A stretch of DNA of 64,000 bases from Aurantimonas coralicida (lineage in GTDB: Bacteria > Pseudomonadota > Alphaproteobacteria > Rhizobiales > Rhizobiaceae), in NCBI GenBank assembly GCA_011050685.1, contig DRFF01000058.1, positions 19,422-83,421 on the forward strand, read 5' to 3'. Shown here one piece after another: positions 51,591 to 61,652 of this stretch (positions are counted from its first letter, which is position 1; every line of letters begins with the position of its first letter). A program made the translations under genes and the position numbers. Under the pieces are notes generated by a model, which searched no databases, was not told the DNA's origin, and saw only the letters and a list, made by a program, of their open reading frames with translations.

Positions 51591-51593
51591 CTC

Positions 51594-52142
51594 TCAGGCG
51601 TTGCCGCCGCCGCCACGGCGCAGATGTTCGTCGAGTCGGGGCATGATCTCGACGAAGTTGCATGGCTTGTGCCGGTAGTCGAGTTGCGCCTTGAGAATAT
51701 GGTCCCATCCGTCGCGACAGGCGCCCGGCGAGCCGGGCAGAGCGAAGACGAACGTGGCGGCGATGACTCCGCCAGTGGCGCGGGACTGGATCGTCGAGAC
51801 GCCGATCTTGTCGTAGGAAATCCGGTGGAAGACCGCGGAAAAGCCGTCCATGCGCTTTTCGAACAGCGGCTCCAGAGCCTCCGGCGTGACGTCGCGGCCG
51901 GTGAAACCCGTGCCGCCGGTGGTGATGACGACGTCGACGTCGTCGCGTTCGCACCAAGCGGTGACGACGTTGCGGATTTCCTCGATCTCGTCGCGGACGA
52001 TCTTGCGGTCGGCGAGGCGATGACCGGCCTCTTCAAGCCGCGCGACGAGCACGGAGCCGGACTTGTCGTCGTCGATGGACCGCGTATCGGACACGGTCAG
52101 GACCGCGATCGACAGAGGAATGAAGGGTTTGTCCGTGCTCAT
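51594..52142 (-). CDS. moaB: Molybdopterin adenylyltransferase MoaB/MogA-like
   Basis: Activates molybdopterin for molybdenum insertion; 182 residues. Motifs SIAVLTVSDTRSIDDDKSG, TTGGTGFTGRDVTPEAL and ATFVFALPGSPGAC match the MoaB family. ATG 52142 is chosen over an upstream TTG. The molybdenum cofactor would serve enzymes like the Mo-hydroxylase at 6-9.9 kb. Confidence 0.94.
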   Translation of the reverse strand: MSTDKPFIPLSIAVLTVSDTRSIDDDKSGSVLVARLEEAGHRLADRKIVRDEIEEIRNVVTAWCERDDVDVVITTGGTGFTGRDVTPEALEPLFEKRMDGFSAVFHRISYDKIGVSTIQSRATGGVIAATFVFALPGSPGACRDGWDHILKAQLDYRHKPCNFVEIMPRLDEHLRRGGGGNA

Positions 52143-52160
52143 GTCGCGCAAATCCTCGTC

Positions 52161-53045
52161 TCAGTTCGGTCCCGACACCCACCATTCAGGATAGGCGGCT
52201 TTGATCCGGCTTCGCGCCCGTCGCATGTGTCCCGCGTCCTCGAAGAGGCCGAAGACCGTGGCGCCGGAGCCGGACATGCGGGCGAAGCGGGCACCTTCGG
52301 CGATAAGCCGTTCGCGCACGGCGTCGATCGTCGGGACCATGTCCACCGCCGTCGGCTCCAGATCGTTGCGGGTCTGCGAAAGCCATGTGGCGAGTGCCGC
52401 AATATCGGGGAATCCGCCCGGCGGCAACGGGGGCAAGGCCGGGTTGTCGCAACGTGGCAGCTTCGCGAACACCGCGGCCGTCGACACCGGTTCGCGCGGG
52501 TTGACCATGAGCAGGGGCAGGGGAGGAAGAACCGCCAGCGGCGACACGGTTTCGCCGATCCCGGTAACCAGCGCGGCCCGCCCGTCGAGGCACATCGGCA
52601 CATCGGCGCCGAGCGCGATCGATTCGTGGGTAAGGCGTCGCGCCGCATCGGGCACGCGATCCGCGATCATCCGAAGAAGCGCCGCCGCATCCGCCGATCC
52701 GCCGCCGATGCCGGCAGCGACCGGAAGTCGCTTGTCGAGGTGGATCGCGAGCGGCGGCAGCGCCAAATCCCGTTCGGCTAGCAATGTTCTGGCGAAACTG
52801 GCGGCGCGCAGCAGAATGTTGTCGGCGCCGACCGGCACGTCGACGGCGAAGGGGCCGCCGACCTCCAGGCGATCCTCCGCGTCTGGAGATGGCGCGACCG
52901 TGATGCTGTCGCCGGTATCGGCGGCGAAAACGACCAGGCTTTCCAGGCAGTGGTAGCCGTCGGCGCGGCGGCCGACGACATGCAGGGCCAGGTTGATCTT
53001 CGCTTGGGCAAGCAGCCGGGTTGGCGGTATGGCGAGAGGAGGCAA
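52161..53045 (-). CDS. ispE: 4-diphosphocytidyl-2-C-methyl-D-erythritol kinase
   Basis: GHMP-family kinase of the non-mevalonate isoprenoid pathway; about 294 residues. AQAKINLALHVVGRRADGYH near the start carries the catalytic lysine, PVAAGIGGGSADAAALLR is the ATP loop, and MSGSGATVFGLFEDA is the C-terminal motif. No ATG is available; a TTG at 53045, 17 bases past the preceding stop, fits the family length. It lies on the same strand after the TPR protein gene. Confidence 0.93.
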   Translation of the reverse strand: MPPLAIPPTRLLAQAKINLALHVVGRRADGYHCLESLVVFAADTGDSITVAPSPDAEDRLEVGGPFAVDVPVGADNILLRAASFARTLLAERDLALPPLAIHLDKRLPVAAGIGGGSADAAALLRMIADRVPDAARRLTHESIALGADVPMCLDGRAALVTGIGETVSPLAVLPPLPLLMVNPREPVSTAAVFAKLPRCDNPALPPLPPGGFPDIAALATWLSQTRNDLEPTAVDMVPTIDAVRERLIAEGARFARMSGSGATVFGLFEDAGHMRRARSRIKAAYPEWWVSGPN

Positions 53046-53062
53046 GAACCCGCCGCCCGGGC

Positions 53063-54907
53063 TCAATCGGCCTTGGTGTCGGAGCCGGACGCCTTGATCT
53101 GGCCACCAGAGGAACTGTTGCGGGCCGCCCGCTCGGCGTCTATCGCCGTGTCGCCGGAGGGTGCCTTGGCTTTTACGTCCGCCGGATCGAGGCCCCGGGC
53201 GAGCTTGGCGCGGATGGTTTTGGCGGCCTCCTGCTCCGGCTTCGGCTCGCCGACGAGGGCGCGCTCCCACTGGAACCGGGCCTCCCGCGCGCGGCCGACC
53301 CGCCAATAGGCGTCGCCGAGATGGTCGTTGATGGTCGGGTCCATCGGCGTGATCAGCACCGCGCGTTCGAGTTGCTCGACCGCCTCTTCAAAACGGCCGA
53401 GGCGGAAATAGGCCCAACCGAGCGAATCGATGATGTAGCCGTCATTGGGACGCAACTCGACGGCCTTCTTGATCATGTCGAGGCCCTCTTTCAGGTTCTC
53501 GTTCATGTCGACCCAGGAATAGCCGAGATAGTTCAGGACCTGCGGCTGGTTCGGCGAAAGTTCGAGCGCCGTCTTGAAGTCGGGCTCGGCCTTGTCCCAC
53601 TGCTTGGTCCGTTCAAAGGCAATGCCGCGCTGGTAATAGAGGTTCCAGTTCGCCGTCTTTCCGGGTTCGGAAAGGGCGATCGCCTTGTTCAAGGCGTTGG
53701 CGGCCCCCTTGAATTCCTTGTCGGCGGCAAGCACGTCGGCGAGCGCGGTATGGGCCTTGATGTCGTCCGGATAGTCGCGCACGGCCCGCGTCAGATGGGC
53801 CTTGGCCTCGTCCTTGCGCTCGGCATACCAAAGATCGAGACCGATCTGCAGTTCGGCGGTGCGCCGATAGGCCGAGTTTTCCGGAATTTCCCGATAATAG
53901 GAAATCGCCAGATCCAGCCGTTCGGAGCGCTCGGCGATGCCGGCAAGGGCGGTCAGCAGCGCCGGATTGCGCGGCGCGACGGCGCGAGCCAACTGGAAAT
54001 ACAGGAGCGCGACCTGCTGGCCGTCGCCGCGATTGATCGCCTGCCCGAGAATGTAGAGCGTTTCGGCGGCGCCTTCCTGAACACTCGCGACGGCGGGCTC
54101 GATCGTCTCGCCCTTCTCGACGCGTTCTTTCAGATGCAGCAATGGGTCGTAGGTCGGCACGAGTTTCAGCCCGGCCTCGATCGCCTGAAGCGCGGCGTCG
54201 GTGTTGCTGGCGCGAGTCTCCAGCCGCGCCAGCGCTTCGGCGGCGGCGAGATAGGCGTCCGGCGAGGTTCGGGCCGATTCCTCGTCATCGACGACCTTGC
54301 GAAGCGCGATGCGGGCAACGTCCGGACGCCCGGCGACATCTGCGATGAGGCCCTTCTGGTAATCGTTGAAGATCGCGAACCAGGGCGCCCCCGTGAGCGT
54401 GTCGAGTCGCGACAATGCCGCGTCGGTCCGCCCGGCGCCAAGCTCGGACCAGCCGATCAACTGGCCGATCAGGAGGGCATCGAGATCGCTCGGCTTGGGC
54501 AGATCGAATTCGGCGATGGCGGCATCGAAATTGCCCTTGCTCAGGGCATCGATACCCAGCGCGATGCGCGCGACCTTGCTGGCCTCCGGCGCGTCGCGCA
54601 GCTTCGCGGCCATGTCGACGCCGTCCTTGAAGCGCCCGTCGGCGATAAAGGCGAACATTGCGTCCTGCTGCAACAGGTCGGAGGTCGGGTCCATCGACAG
54701 GGCTTGCGCGAAGAAATCGGTGGCGGCCTCGAGATCGCCGTCGCGTTGCGCCGATTTGGCGGCGAGATAGGCGCCCGAAAGCGACTGGGCCTGGGCCAAG
54801 GCCGGTTTCGCCGTCGCTCCATCGCCGGCGGCTCGCGCGGCGGGAGCCGCCGTGGCGGCGAAGAGGGCGGTTGCTGTCAGCAATGTCAGAAAGCGCGATG
54901 TCTGCAC
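53063..54907 (-). CDS. Secreted tetratricopeptide repeat protein
   Basis: A 614-residue protein with a signal peptide (LTLLTATALFAATAAPAARA, cleavage likely near residue 26), so probably periplasmic. It contains about ten or more TPR units; clear ones include ATDFFAQALSMDPTSDLLQQ, AEPDFKTALELSPNQPQVL, LDMIKKAVELRPNDGYII and AVEQLERAVLITPMDPTIN. The C-terminus is low-complexity. It is conserved as a neighbour of ispE and a polyprenyl synthase in related genomes (from memory). Function unknown; scaffold or assembly factor is typical of TPR proteins. Confidence 0.85.
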   Translation of the reverse strand: MQTSRFLTLLTATALFAATAAPAARAAGDGATAKPALAQAQSLSGAYLAAKSAQRDGDLEAATDFFAQALSMDPTSDLLQQDAMFAFIADGRFKDGVDMAAKLRDAPEASKVARIALGIDALSKGNFDAAIAEFDLPKPSDLDALLIGQLIGWSELGAGRTDAALSRLDTLTGAPWFAIFNDYQKGLIADVAGRPDVARIALRKVVDDEESARTSPDAYLAAAEALARLETRASNTDAALQAIEAGLKLVPTYDPLLHLKERVEKGETIEPAVASVQEGAAETLYILGQAINRGDGQQVALLYFQLARAVAPRNPALLTALAGIAERSERLDLAISYYREIPENSAYRRTAELQIGLDLWYAERKDEAKAHLTRAVRDYPDDIKAHTALADVLAADKEFKGAANALNKAIALSEPGKTANWNLYYQRGIAFERTKQWDKAEPDFKTALELSPNQPQVLNYLGYSWVDMNENLKEGLDMIKKAVELRPNDGYIIDSLGWAYFRLGRFEEAVEQLERAVLITPMDPTINDHLGDAYWRVGRAREARFQWERALVGEPKPEQEAAKTIRAKLARGLDPADVKAKAPSGDTAIDAERAARNSSSGGQIKASGSDTKAD

Positions 54908-55107
54908 GTAAAATCCTCTTTCCGGGCCACGCCGACCGGTGATGAAGCGCGGCGACTTCTTGCCGAAATCCTGGCTGACCTTAGTCCAGCGGCTTACCGA
55001 GGTGAAGCCGCGACGGTCGCGAATGCAGGGTCAATACGGTGTTGCACCGAGAGATTGTCGGGATTGCGGCCCGCGCGACGGCGGTGGGCAATGGCGATCC
55101 GCCCGTG

Positions 55108-56124
55108 TCAATTGACGCGGTCGATGCAGAACGCGACGACGCCGAGAAGCGCCTCGCGGCTTGGCGAGGCCGGCAGCGAGGTCGCGGCTTCGTGTGCCGC
55201 CTCGCCGTAGAGCCGGGCCCGGGCGATCGTCGCTTCAAGTGCGCCATGCGCGCGAATCAGCCCCTTGGCCTGCCGAAGCGCCTCGTCGTCGTTGCGACCG
55301 CCCTCCATGGCGTCGCGCCAAAAGGCCCGCTCCGTCTCGTCACCCGCCTGGTAGGCGAGAATCACCGGCAGGGTGATCTTGCCTTCACGAAAATCGTCGC
55401 CGGTGTTCTTGCCGAGGTCGGTGGCGGATCCGTCGTAGTCGAGCACATCGTCGACCAGCTGGAAGGCGAGGCCGAGATTGCGTCCGTAGCGGCGCATCGC
55501 CTCGCGCTCGGCCGTGCCAGCCCCGGCGACGACCGGGCCGACCTCCGCCGCGGCGGAAAACAGCGCCGCGGTCTTGGCGTCGACGACCGCGAGATAGTCG
55601 GCCTCGCTCGTGGTCATGTGTTTTGCCGCCGAAAGCTGCCAGACCTCGCCCTCAGCGATGACGGCGGACGCCGTGGACAGGATGTCGAGCGCGGCGAGCG
55701 AGCCGACCTCCACCATCATCTTGAAGGCCTGGCCGAGCAGGAAATCGCCGACGAGAACGCTGGCCTGGTTGCCCCAGATCGTGCGGGCGGTCTTCTTGCC
55801 CCGCCTGAGGTCGCTTTCGTCGACGACATCGTCATGGAGCAGTGTCGCCGTGTGCATGAACTCGACGCTCGCGGCGAGTTTCACATGCGCGTCGCCGTCA
55901 TAGCCATGCGCCAGCGCCGACGCGATCGTCAGCATCGGCCGCAGCCGCTTGCCGCCGGAGGAGATCAGGTGCTCGGCGATCTCTGGAATCAGCTCGACAT
56001 TCGAGCCGGCCATCGAAAGGATCAACTCGTTGACGCGGGTCATGTCGGACGCCGTGACCGCGAGGATCGGTTCGATCGAACCCCGGGTATCAGTTCGCCC
56101 GACGGGGCTGGCCAAGCTCACCAT
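55108..56124 (-). CDS. ispB: Long-chain polyprenyl diphosphate synthase
   Basis: Makes the ubiquinone side chain (octaprenyl or decaprenyl diphosphate); 338 residues from ATG 56124. First Asp-rich motif TATLLHDDVVDESDLRRGK (about 94-112) and second FQLVDDVLDYDG (about 219-230), with SGGKRLRPML near the N-terminus. Chain length cannot be fixed by eye; decaprenyl is usual in this group. Confidence 0.94.
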   Translation of the reverse strand: MVSLASPVGRTDTRGSIEPILAVTASDMTRVNELILSMAGSNVELIPEIAEHLISSGGKRLRPMLTIASALAHGYDGDAHVKLAASVEFMHTATLLHDDVVDESDLRRGKKTARTIWGNQASVLVGDFLLGQAFKMMVEVGSLAALDILSTASAVIAEGEVWQLSAAKHMTTSEADYLAVVDAKTAALFSAAAEVGPVVAGAGTAEREAMRRYGRNLGLAFQLVDDVLDYDGSATDLGKNTGDDFREGKITLPVILAYQAGDETERAFWRDAMEGGRNDDEALRQAKGLIRAHGALEATIARARLYGEAAHEAATSLPASPSREALLGVVAFCIDRVN

Positions 56125-56363
56125 GTCACTCCGTTGGTTTCCCTCGCGGGCCGCGAGGGTGTTGCCGAACATCGATCCCGAAGATGGCGTCGGCGCCGCC
56201 GATATAAAGGCCTCGACCCCGCCACGCCGGGAGAACGCGCGTCGGTTTCGCCCCAGCCCTTGCTATGACCGGCGCAATTCGGGCACCTATATCCCGGTCG
56301 GCCCGCATGCGGCCCCACCTTTCCCCGGCTTCGGTCGCCCCTTTTTTCGAAGCGGTTCACATC

Positions 56364-56582
56364 ATGCAAGAACTCATGCGTTCCAATGACGCCGTTCTCA
56401 TATCCTTTGTCGACGCTCTCCTGAATGACGCGGACATTCCGCATTTTGTCGCCGATGTCCACATGAGTATTCTCGATGGGTCGATCGGCGTTCTGCCGCG
56501 CCGCGTTCTGGTCGACCCAGATCACCTCGACCAAGCCCGCAGAATCCTCAAAGACGCCGAACTCGGCCATGAACTGTCCTGA
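56364..56582 (+). CDS. DUF2007 domain protein
   Basis: A 72-residue protein starting MQELMRSNDAVLISFVDALL, with the DUF2007 pattern DIPHFVADVHMSILDGSIGV and RRVLVDPDHLDQARRILKD. Related proteins act as small signalling or regulatory modules (GlnB-like fold), but function is not established. It is the first gene in a run with the methyltransferase, which overlaps it by 14 bases. Confidence 0.9.
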   Translation: MQELMRSNDAVLISFVDALLNDADIPHFVADVHMSILDGSIGVLPRRVLVDPDHLDQARRILKDAELGHELS

Positions 56583-57381
56583 TCGGGCATCCGCCGATGA
56601 CGACCCGGACCCGTCGCAGGTTCGCCGCGACGCGTTTTATCGTGGCCGGTTCGTGGTGGTGCAGCCGACGCGCGGCGGCTACCGGTCGGGTCTCGACGCG
56701 ATGCTTCTGGCCGCGACGCTGCCCGAATCGGCGACGGGCAGTGTTGCCGATATCGGCGCCGGGGCAGGGGTGGTCGGCCTCGCCGCGGCCTGCCGGGCCG
56801 AACGGGTCGAGGTGACGCTGGTTGAGAAGAGCGCGGCCATGGCCGACCTTGCACGACAGGCACTAACCTTGCCGGAGAACGCGGCTCATCAAAATCGCGT
56901 GCGCGTCGTCGCTGCGGACATCCTCGTGGGTCGTGCCGGTCGTGAGGCCGCCGGCCTTTGCGACGGCGCGTTTCAGCATGTTCTTACCAATCCGCCGTTC
57001 TATCCGCACGGCCACCGCGCCTCGCCCGACCCGTTGCGCGCCGAGGCCCTCACTGCCACAGACGCCGATTTCCTGCCGCGCTGGGTGCGCGCCTGTGCCG
57101 CCCTGCTCGGCCATGGCGGTCGGTTCATGGCCATCGTGCGGCCGGACGCGCTGCCGGCGATGCTGCAGGCGAGCGAAGGCCGCCTGGGCGGGATTCGCGT
57201 GTTGCCCATTCATTCACGCTCCGCGGCGCCGGCGATTCGCCTGATGGTTGCCGGGCGCAAGGGATCACGCGCACCCCTCGCGGTGCTGCCCGGCCGCACG
57301 CTGCATGCGCCCGACGGCGGCTTGGAGCCCTTCGCCGAGGCGATCGCGGCGGGCACGGCGGATATCGCGCTCGATTGCTGA
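56569..57381 (+). CDS. TrmN6-like tRNA adenine N6-methyltransferase family protein
   Basis: A 270-residue Rossmann-fold SAM-dependent methyltransferase. SAM motif I ADIGAGAGVVGLAA at about 61-74; catalytic NPPF at about 142-145 (VLTNPPFYPHGHRAS). This matches the tRNA1(Val) A37 N6-methyltransferase (YfiC/TrmN6) family, of which many members are annotated only as methyltransferases. The RGGYRSGLDAMLLAAT segment before motif I is characteristic. Confidence 0.88.
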   Translation: MNCPDRASADDDPDPSQVRRDAFYRGRFVVVQPTRGGYRSGLDAMLLAATLPESATGSVADIGAGAGVVGLAAACRAERVEVTLVEKSAAMADLARQALTLPENAAHQNRVRVVAADILVGRAGREAAGLCDGAFQHVLTNPPFYPHGHRASPDPLRAEALTATDADFLPRWVRACAALLGHGGRFMAIVRPDALPAMLQASEGRLGGIRVLPIHSRSAAPAIRLMVAGRKGSRAPLAVLPGRTLHAPDGGLEPFAEAIAAGTADIALDC

Positions 57382-57471
57382 TTCGACGCAACGCGCAGTC
57401 GGCGCGTTGCGAACCGACCGATCGCGCTTACATGCCAAGCCTGATCTTGTCCCAGCAACAAAGGCCTTCCG

Positions 57472-58347
57472 TTGGCGAATCCCCTCCAGAAAATCCTTCC
57501 CAAGCGCTTCCGCTCCGATGACACCGTGATCCCCGTGGTTCGGCTGTCGGGTGCGATCATGACCTCGCAGAGCGCGCTGCGGCCGACGCTGTCGCTGGCA
57601 ACCGCCGCGCCGGTCCTGCAGAAGGCCTTCGATTACAAGAAGGCGCCCGCGGTGGCGATCGTCGTCAATTCGCCCGGCGGCTCGCCAGTACAGTCGCGGC
57701 TGATCCATCAGCGGATTCGCGATCTCGCCGAGGAGAAGAGCAAGCGGGTTCTCGTGTTCGTCGAAGACGTCGCGGCGTCCGGCGGCTACATGATCGCCTG
57801 CGCCGGCGATGAAATTATCGCCGACCCGTCTTCCATCGTCGGCTCGATCGGGGTGGTCTCCGGCTCCTTCGGCTTCGTCGAGGCGATCGCCAAGCTCGGC
57901 ATCGAACGCCGGGTGCATACCGCCGGCACCAGCAAGGCGACGCTCGACCCGTTCCAGCCGGAAAAAGCCGAGGACGTCGAGCATCTGAAGGCACTGCAAC
58001 GCGAGGTCCACCAGACCTTCATCGATCTCGTCAAGAACAGTCGCGGGAACAGGCTGGTCGAGGACGACGACCTGTTTTCTGGCCTGTTCTGGTCGGGACT
58101 GCGCGGGCGCGACCTCGGCCTTGTGGATCAGATCGGCGACCTGCGCGGCACCTTGCGCGCCCGCTTCGGCGACAAGGTCAAACCGGTACTGATCCAGGCG
58201 AGTCGCAGCCTGTTCGGCCGCAAGCAGCCGGGCATTCGCGCCGACATGGTCGCGGGCGCCGGGCTGGCCTCGATCGGCGCCGGCTTCGCCTCGGAAATTC
58301 TGAGCACCGCTGAGGAGCGCGCCCTATGGGCTCGCTTCGGGCTTTGA
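57472..58347 (+). CDS. S49 family serine peptidase (SppA-like)
   Basis: A 291-residue signal-peptide-peptidase-like protease starting at TTG. The nucleophile serine is in VAASGGYMIACAGD at about 102-104; the general-base lysine probably lies in GTSKATLDPFQPEKAED (about 155). IVVNSPGGSPVQSRLI and GSIGVVSGSFGFVEA are the family core. No membrane anchor is evident at the N-terminus, unlike E. coli SppA. Confidence 0.9.
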   Translation: MANPLQKILPKRFRSDDTVIPVVRLSGAIMTSQSALRPTLSLATAAPVLQKAFDYKKAPAVAIVVNSPGGSPVQSRLIHQRIRDLAEEKSKRVLVFVEDVAASGGYMIACAGDEIIADPSSIVGSIGVVSGSFGFVEAIAKLGIERRVHTAGTSKATLDPFQPEKAEDVEHLKALQREVHQTFIDLVKNSRGNRLVEDDDLFSGLFWSGLRGRDLGLVDQIGDLRGTLRARFGDKVKPVLIQASRSLFGRKQPGIRADMVAGAGLASIGAGFASEILSTAEERALWARFGL

Positions 58348-58441
58348 ACCGGGCCGGAACCGCGCGGCGCGCGCCGACTTTCTATTGCCGAGGCGCGTCC
58401 CGCCGCGCATAATCGCCGGACCTTCAGGAGAATGGTCGAAG

Positions 58442-58624
58442 ATGCCGCAGTTTCTTCTTCTTGGCCTCGTCGGGGCCGCCGCCTTGTTTGGCTACAAGCA
58501 GATGAAGCGGGACGCCGATCGTCTGGCTGAGCGTAATCGCCGCGCCGAATCCGAAATGAAGACCGGCGCGCAAGGCACGCTGGTGCGCGGCGACGACGGG
58601 ATCTATCGCATCAAGAAGGATTGA
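58442..58624 (+). CDS. Small single-helix membrane protein
   Basis: A 60-residue protein starting MPQFLLLGLVGAAALFGYKQM: one N-terminal hydrophobic helix, then a charged tail (RDADRLAERNRRAESEMK) ending GIYRIKKD. Conserved small proteins of this look follow the S49 peptidase gene in related genomes (recollection). Function unknown. Confidence 0.65.
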   Translation: MPQFLLLGLVGAAALFGYKQMKRDADRLAERNRRAESEMKTGAQGTLVRGDDGIYRIKKD

Positions 58625-59158
58625 GCGGGCGTCCCGCGTGATCGGAGACAAAAAGCCTGCTTTGGCCGCGGCGGTCGACGGGACGTCGATTCTGATCCGG
58701 TTCGGTTTGGGCGGCTGAGGACCTCGCCAGGCAGGGCCGCGAGCGGAGGTCCGCGATTTGAAACAGAATACAATGTCCTGTTCCAAAGTCGCTGCTGACG
58801 GTGACGTACCACCTATTAGGAATAACGGTTCGGCTTTGAGCCAGAACCAACCCTATTCCCCCGCCTTAATCGCAAATTTCATAGGAGAACGCCGTGCAGC
58901 AGCTACGTCGTATCATCATTCTGACCTGCCATGCCTTGATCGCACTCGATCGTCTCTGGCCCTAATATCGTTGCCGTTGCCATGAGCTAATTGCTCTGGT
59001 GGCGGCTTCATTTTGACGCAGAATTAGTAATTCTGTTGCGAGTTCCCCGGAATGCCCGCGCTCCATCGTGGACATTCGTTTATCCAGTGGGCAAGCTTGC
59101 GCCATGGTTCCGCGGACTGGCGAAACTCGCCAGTCGGGGCGACGCGCCGGGAGGTCTC
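58625..59158. other. Intergenic stretch with one possible micro-ORF
   Basis: 534 bases with no ordinary gene. It contains the 23-codon candidate at 58894-58965 and an AT-rich zone around 58830-58880 that could hold a promoter. Confidence 0.5.
58894..58965 (+). CDS. Possible 23-residue hydrophobic small protein
   Basis: GTG start behind ATAGGAGA, reading MQQLRRIIILTCHALIALD and then RLWP-stop. A basic start and a short hydrophobic segment are features of small membrane proteins. The ribosome binding site is strong but there is no homology I recognise, so this is speculative. Confidence 0.3.
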   Translation: MQQLRRIIILTCHALIALDRLWP

Positions 59159-59473
59159 GTGGCAAACCCCTTTTCCCATGGCACCGTCCATGACGCAGGA
59201 GAAGATCTTCAGGCGGCGCTGCGGTCGAATCCGCAAATCCTCGCGCTGTGGGAAAGCCTGACGCCGCTCGGTCGCAACGAGTTCATCTGCTGGGTCGAGG
59301 ACGCGAAACAGCCGAAGACGCGCCGGCGACGCATCGAGCGAACCCGTGAGGAACTGTTGGAGGGCAAGAAGCGGCCCTGCTGCTGGGCGGGGTGCATTCA
59401 CCGCACTGACAAGGCGCCCGGCCGTTGGCAGCAGGCTGTCCTGATCGATCGGAAAGAGAAGAAGGGTCCGTAG
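59159..59473 (+). CDS. YdeI/OmpD-associated-like protein
   Basis: A 104-residue protein with GTG start behind GGGAGGTCTC. It matches the short YdeI-type family: DLQAALRSNPQILALWESLTPLGRNEFICWVEDAKQPKTRRRRIERTREELLEGKKRPCCWAGCIHR is read in three consecutive short blocks. The rest is a low-complexity tail. Function in bacteriocin or stress protection is proposed only for distant relatives. Confidence 0.75.
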   Translation: MANPFSHGTVHDAGEDLQAALRSNPQILALWESLTPLGRNEFICWVEDAKQPKTRRRRIERTREELLEGKKRPCCWAGCIHRTDKAPGRWQQAVLIDRKEKKGP

Positions 59474-59664
59474 CCGGCTTGGGCGACCTCTCCGATCTAC
59501 CGTCCCCCGGGAAACGCTAGTGTCAGGATTCCCTGTCCGGGTCAGGCCCACCGAGACGCGGCCCACCCAAACCTTGACCGGCCTGTCGCCCGCGTGGCAA
59601 CTCGCGGGCAATCGTTTCCGCCCGCCGCGATCGTTCGGCGGGCCCCAAGCCGGACCGCTCCGAA

Positions 59665-60609
59665 ATGCCAGACATGCCTTCCCATATGGACCCGCGCCGC
59701 TCCTTCCAGGCGCTGATCCTGACGCTCCATCGCTACTGGGCCGACTACGGCTGCGTGGTGCTGCAACCCTACGACATGGAGGTCGGCGCCGGCACCTTCC
59801 ATCCGGCGACGACGCTGCGCGCGCTCGGGCCGAAGCGATGGAACGCGGCCTATGTCCAGCCGTCGCGGCGGCCCAAGGACGGGCGTTACGGCGAGAACCC
59901 CAACCGGCTGCAGCATTATTACCAGTATCAGGTGATCCTGAAGCCGAACCCGTCGAACCTGCAGGAGCTCTATCTCGGCTCGCTCGCCGCGATCGGCATC
60001 GACCCGTTGTTGCACGACATCCGCTTCGTCGAGGACGATTGGGAAAGCCCGACGCTGGGCGCCTGGGGGCTCGGCTGGGAGTGCTGGTGCGACGGTATGG
60101 AGGTGTCGCAGTTCACCTATTTCCAGCAGGTCTGCGGCATCGAATGCGCGCCGGTGGCGGGCGAACTGACCTATGGCCTGGAACGCCTCGCCATGTATGT
60201 CCAGAATGTCGACAACGTCTACGACCTCAATTTCAACGGCCGCGAGGGCGAGGAAAAGGTCAGCTATGGTGATGTCTTCCTGCAGGCCGAGCAGGAATAT
60301 TCGCGCTACAATTTCGAGTTCGCCGACACGGCGATGCTGCTCAAGCATTTCGACGACGCCGAGGCCGAATGCCTGGCGCTGTTGAAGGCGGGCGCGCCGA
60401 GCGATCCGGGCGCACTGCATCGCTGTGTGCTGCCGGCCTACGACCAATGCATCAAGGCATCCCACGTCTTCAATCTGCTCGACGCGCGCGGCGTCATTTC
60501 GGTCACCGAACGCCAGAGCTACATCCTGCGCGTCCGCACCCTCGCCAAGGCCTGCGGCGAGGCGTTTTTGCTGACCGACGCGGGCGGGGCACTGTGCGCG
60601 GCCGCCTGA
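59665..60609 (+). CDS. glyQ: Glycyl-tRNA synthetase alpha subunit
   Basis: Charges tRNA-Gly together with glyS; 314 residues. [18 protein letters not shown] at the start, [38 protein letters not shown] and [20 protein letters not shown] are invariant family blocks. The start could also be the ATG of MDPRRSF seven codons downstream. It is separated from glyS by three short genes and repeats. Confidence 0.97.
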   Translation: MPDMPSHMDPRRSFQALILTLHRYWADYGCVVLQPYDMEVGAGTFHPATTLRALGPKRWNAAYVQPSRRPKDGRYGENPNRLQHYYQYQVILKPNPSNLQELYLGSLAAIGIDPLLHDIRFVEDDWESPTLGAWGLGWECWCDGMEVSQFTYFQQVCGIECAPVAGELTYGLERLAMYVQNVDNVYDLNFNGREGEEKVSYGDVFLQAEQEYSRYNFEFADTAMLLKHFDDAEAECLALLKAGAPSDPGALHRCVLPAYDQCIKASHVFNLLDARGVISVTERQSYILRVRTLAKACGEAFLLTDAGGALCAAA

Positions 60610-60734
60610 ATTCGCGCCCCGTCGTGGTGGTTCGTGGCAATGTCGAATGCTGCCCTATATCGCCCGCAAAGAGACTCGGACGGCGGTGCATCCTAGTACG
60701 GAGCCGCCCCGGCTAACGATCAAAGGGTGGCATC

Positions 60735-61631
60735 ATGCAGTGGCGCGGACGCAGGCAGTCGAGCAATATCGAGGACAGACGGGGCTCGGGCGGCGGCTTC
60801 GGCCGGCGCGGTGGCGGGGGCTTGCGGCTGCCGATACGGGCCGGGGGCGGTGGCACCATCGGCCTGCTCATCGTGGCGGCGGTGCTGTGGCTTGGCTTCG
60901 GCATCAACCCATTGCAGCTTCTCGGCATGGCGGAGGGCGGCGGCAGCAGCTATCAGACCAGCCAGCGCACCGGCCCGGGCGTCGCAGGCACCGCCGACAC
61001 GACCGATGATTTCGTTGCGACCGTCCTTGCCGACACCGAGGATGTCTGGACCCAGCGCTTCCAGGAGGCGGGCGAGACCTATCCGGCGCCGACGCTGGTC
61101 CTCTTTACCAACCGGGTCGATTCGGCCTGCGGCATCGCCGGCGCGGCGACCGGGCCGTTCTACTGCCCGTCCGATTCCAAGCTTTATATCGATCTCGGCT
61201 TCTTCGACCAGTTGCGCAACCAGCTCGGCGCGCCGGGCGATTTCGCCCAGGCCTATGTCATCGCCCATGAGGTCGGCCACCACATCCAGAACCTTACCGG
61301 TGTCTTGCCAAAGTTCCACCAAGCGCGCTCGCGCATGAGCGAGGCGGAGGCGAACGCCATGTCGGTGCGGGTTGAATTGCAGGCCGATTGCTATGCCGGC
61401 ATCTGGGCCAATGGCAGCAAGCAGGCCGGCTATCTCGAAGCGGGTGACATCGACGAGGCGCTGAACGCCGCCCAGCAGATCGGCGACGACACGCTGCAAA
61501 AGCGCAGCCAGGGCACGGTGGTGCCCGACAGCTTCACCCATGGCACGTCGGCGCAGCGCCAGGAGTGGTTCCGGCGCGGCTTCGAAAGTGGCGATTTCGG
61601 CGCCTGCGATACGCTGAGCGGTGCGATCTGA
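60735..61631 (+). CDS. YpfJ-type neutral zinc metallopeptidase
   Basis: A 298-residue protein. Gly/Arg-rich N-terminus, one membrane helix ([17 protein letters not shown]), then the zinc-peptidase domain with [10 protein letters not shown] at about 177-186 (HExxH) and [11 protein letters not shown] carrying the third ligand region. Characteristic YpfJ family blocks: [18 protein letters not shown] and [11 protein letters not shown] at the end. Probably anchored in the inner membrane with a periplasmic domain. Confidence 0.93.
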   Translation: MQWRGRRQSSNIEDRRGSGGGFGRRGGGGLRLPIRAGGGGTIGLLIVAAVLWLGFGINPLQLLGMAEGGGSSYQTSQRTGPGVAGTADTTDDFVATVLADTEDVWTQRFQEAGETYPAPTLVLFTNRVDSACGIAGAATGPFYCPSDSKLYIDLGFFDQLRNQLGAPGDFAQAYVIAHEVGHHIQNLTGVLPKFHQARSRMSEAEANAMSVRVELQADCYAGIWANGSKQAGYLEAGDIDEALNAAQQIGDDTLQKRSQGTVVPDSFTHGTSAQRQEWFRRGFESGDFGACDTLSGAI

Positions 61632-61652
61632 GGCGCGTCGGGCGTCGCAGTC

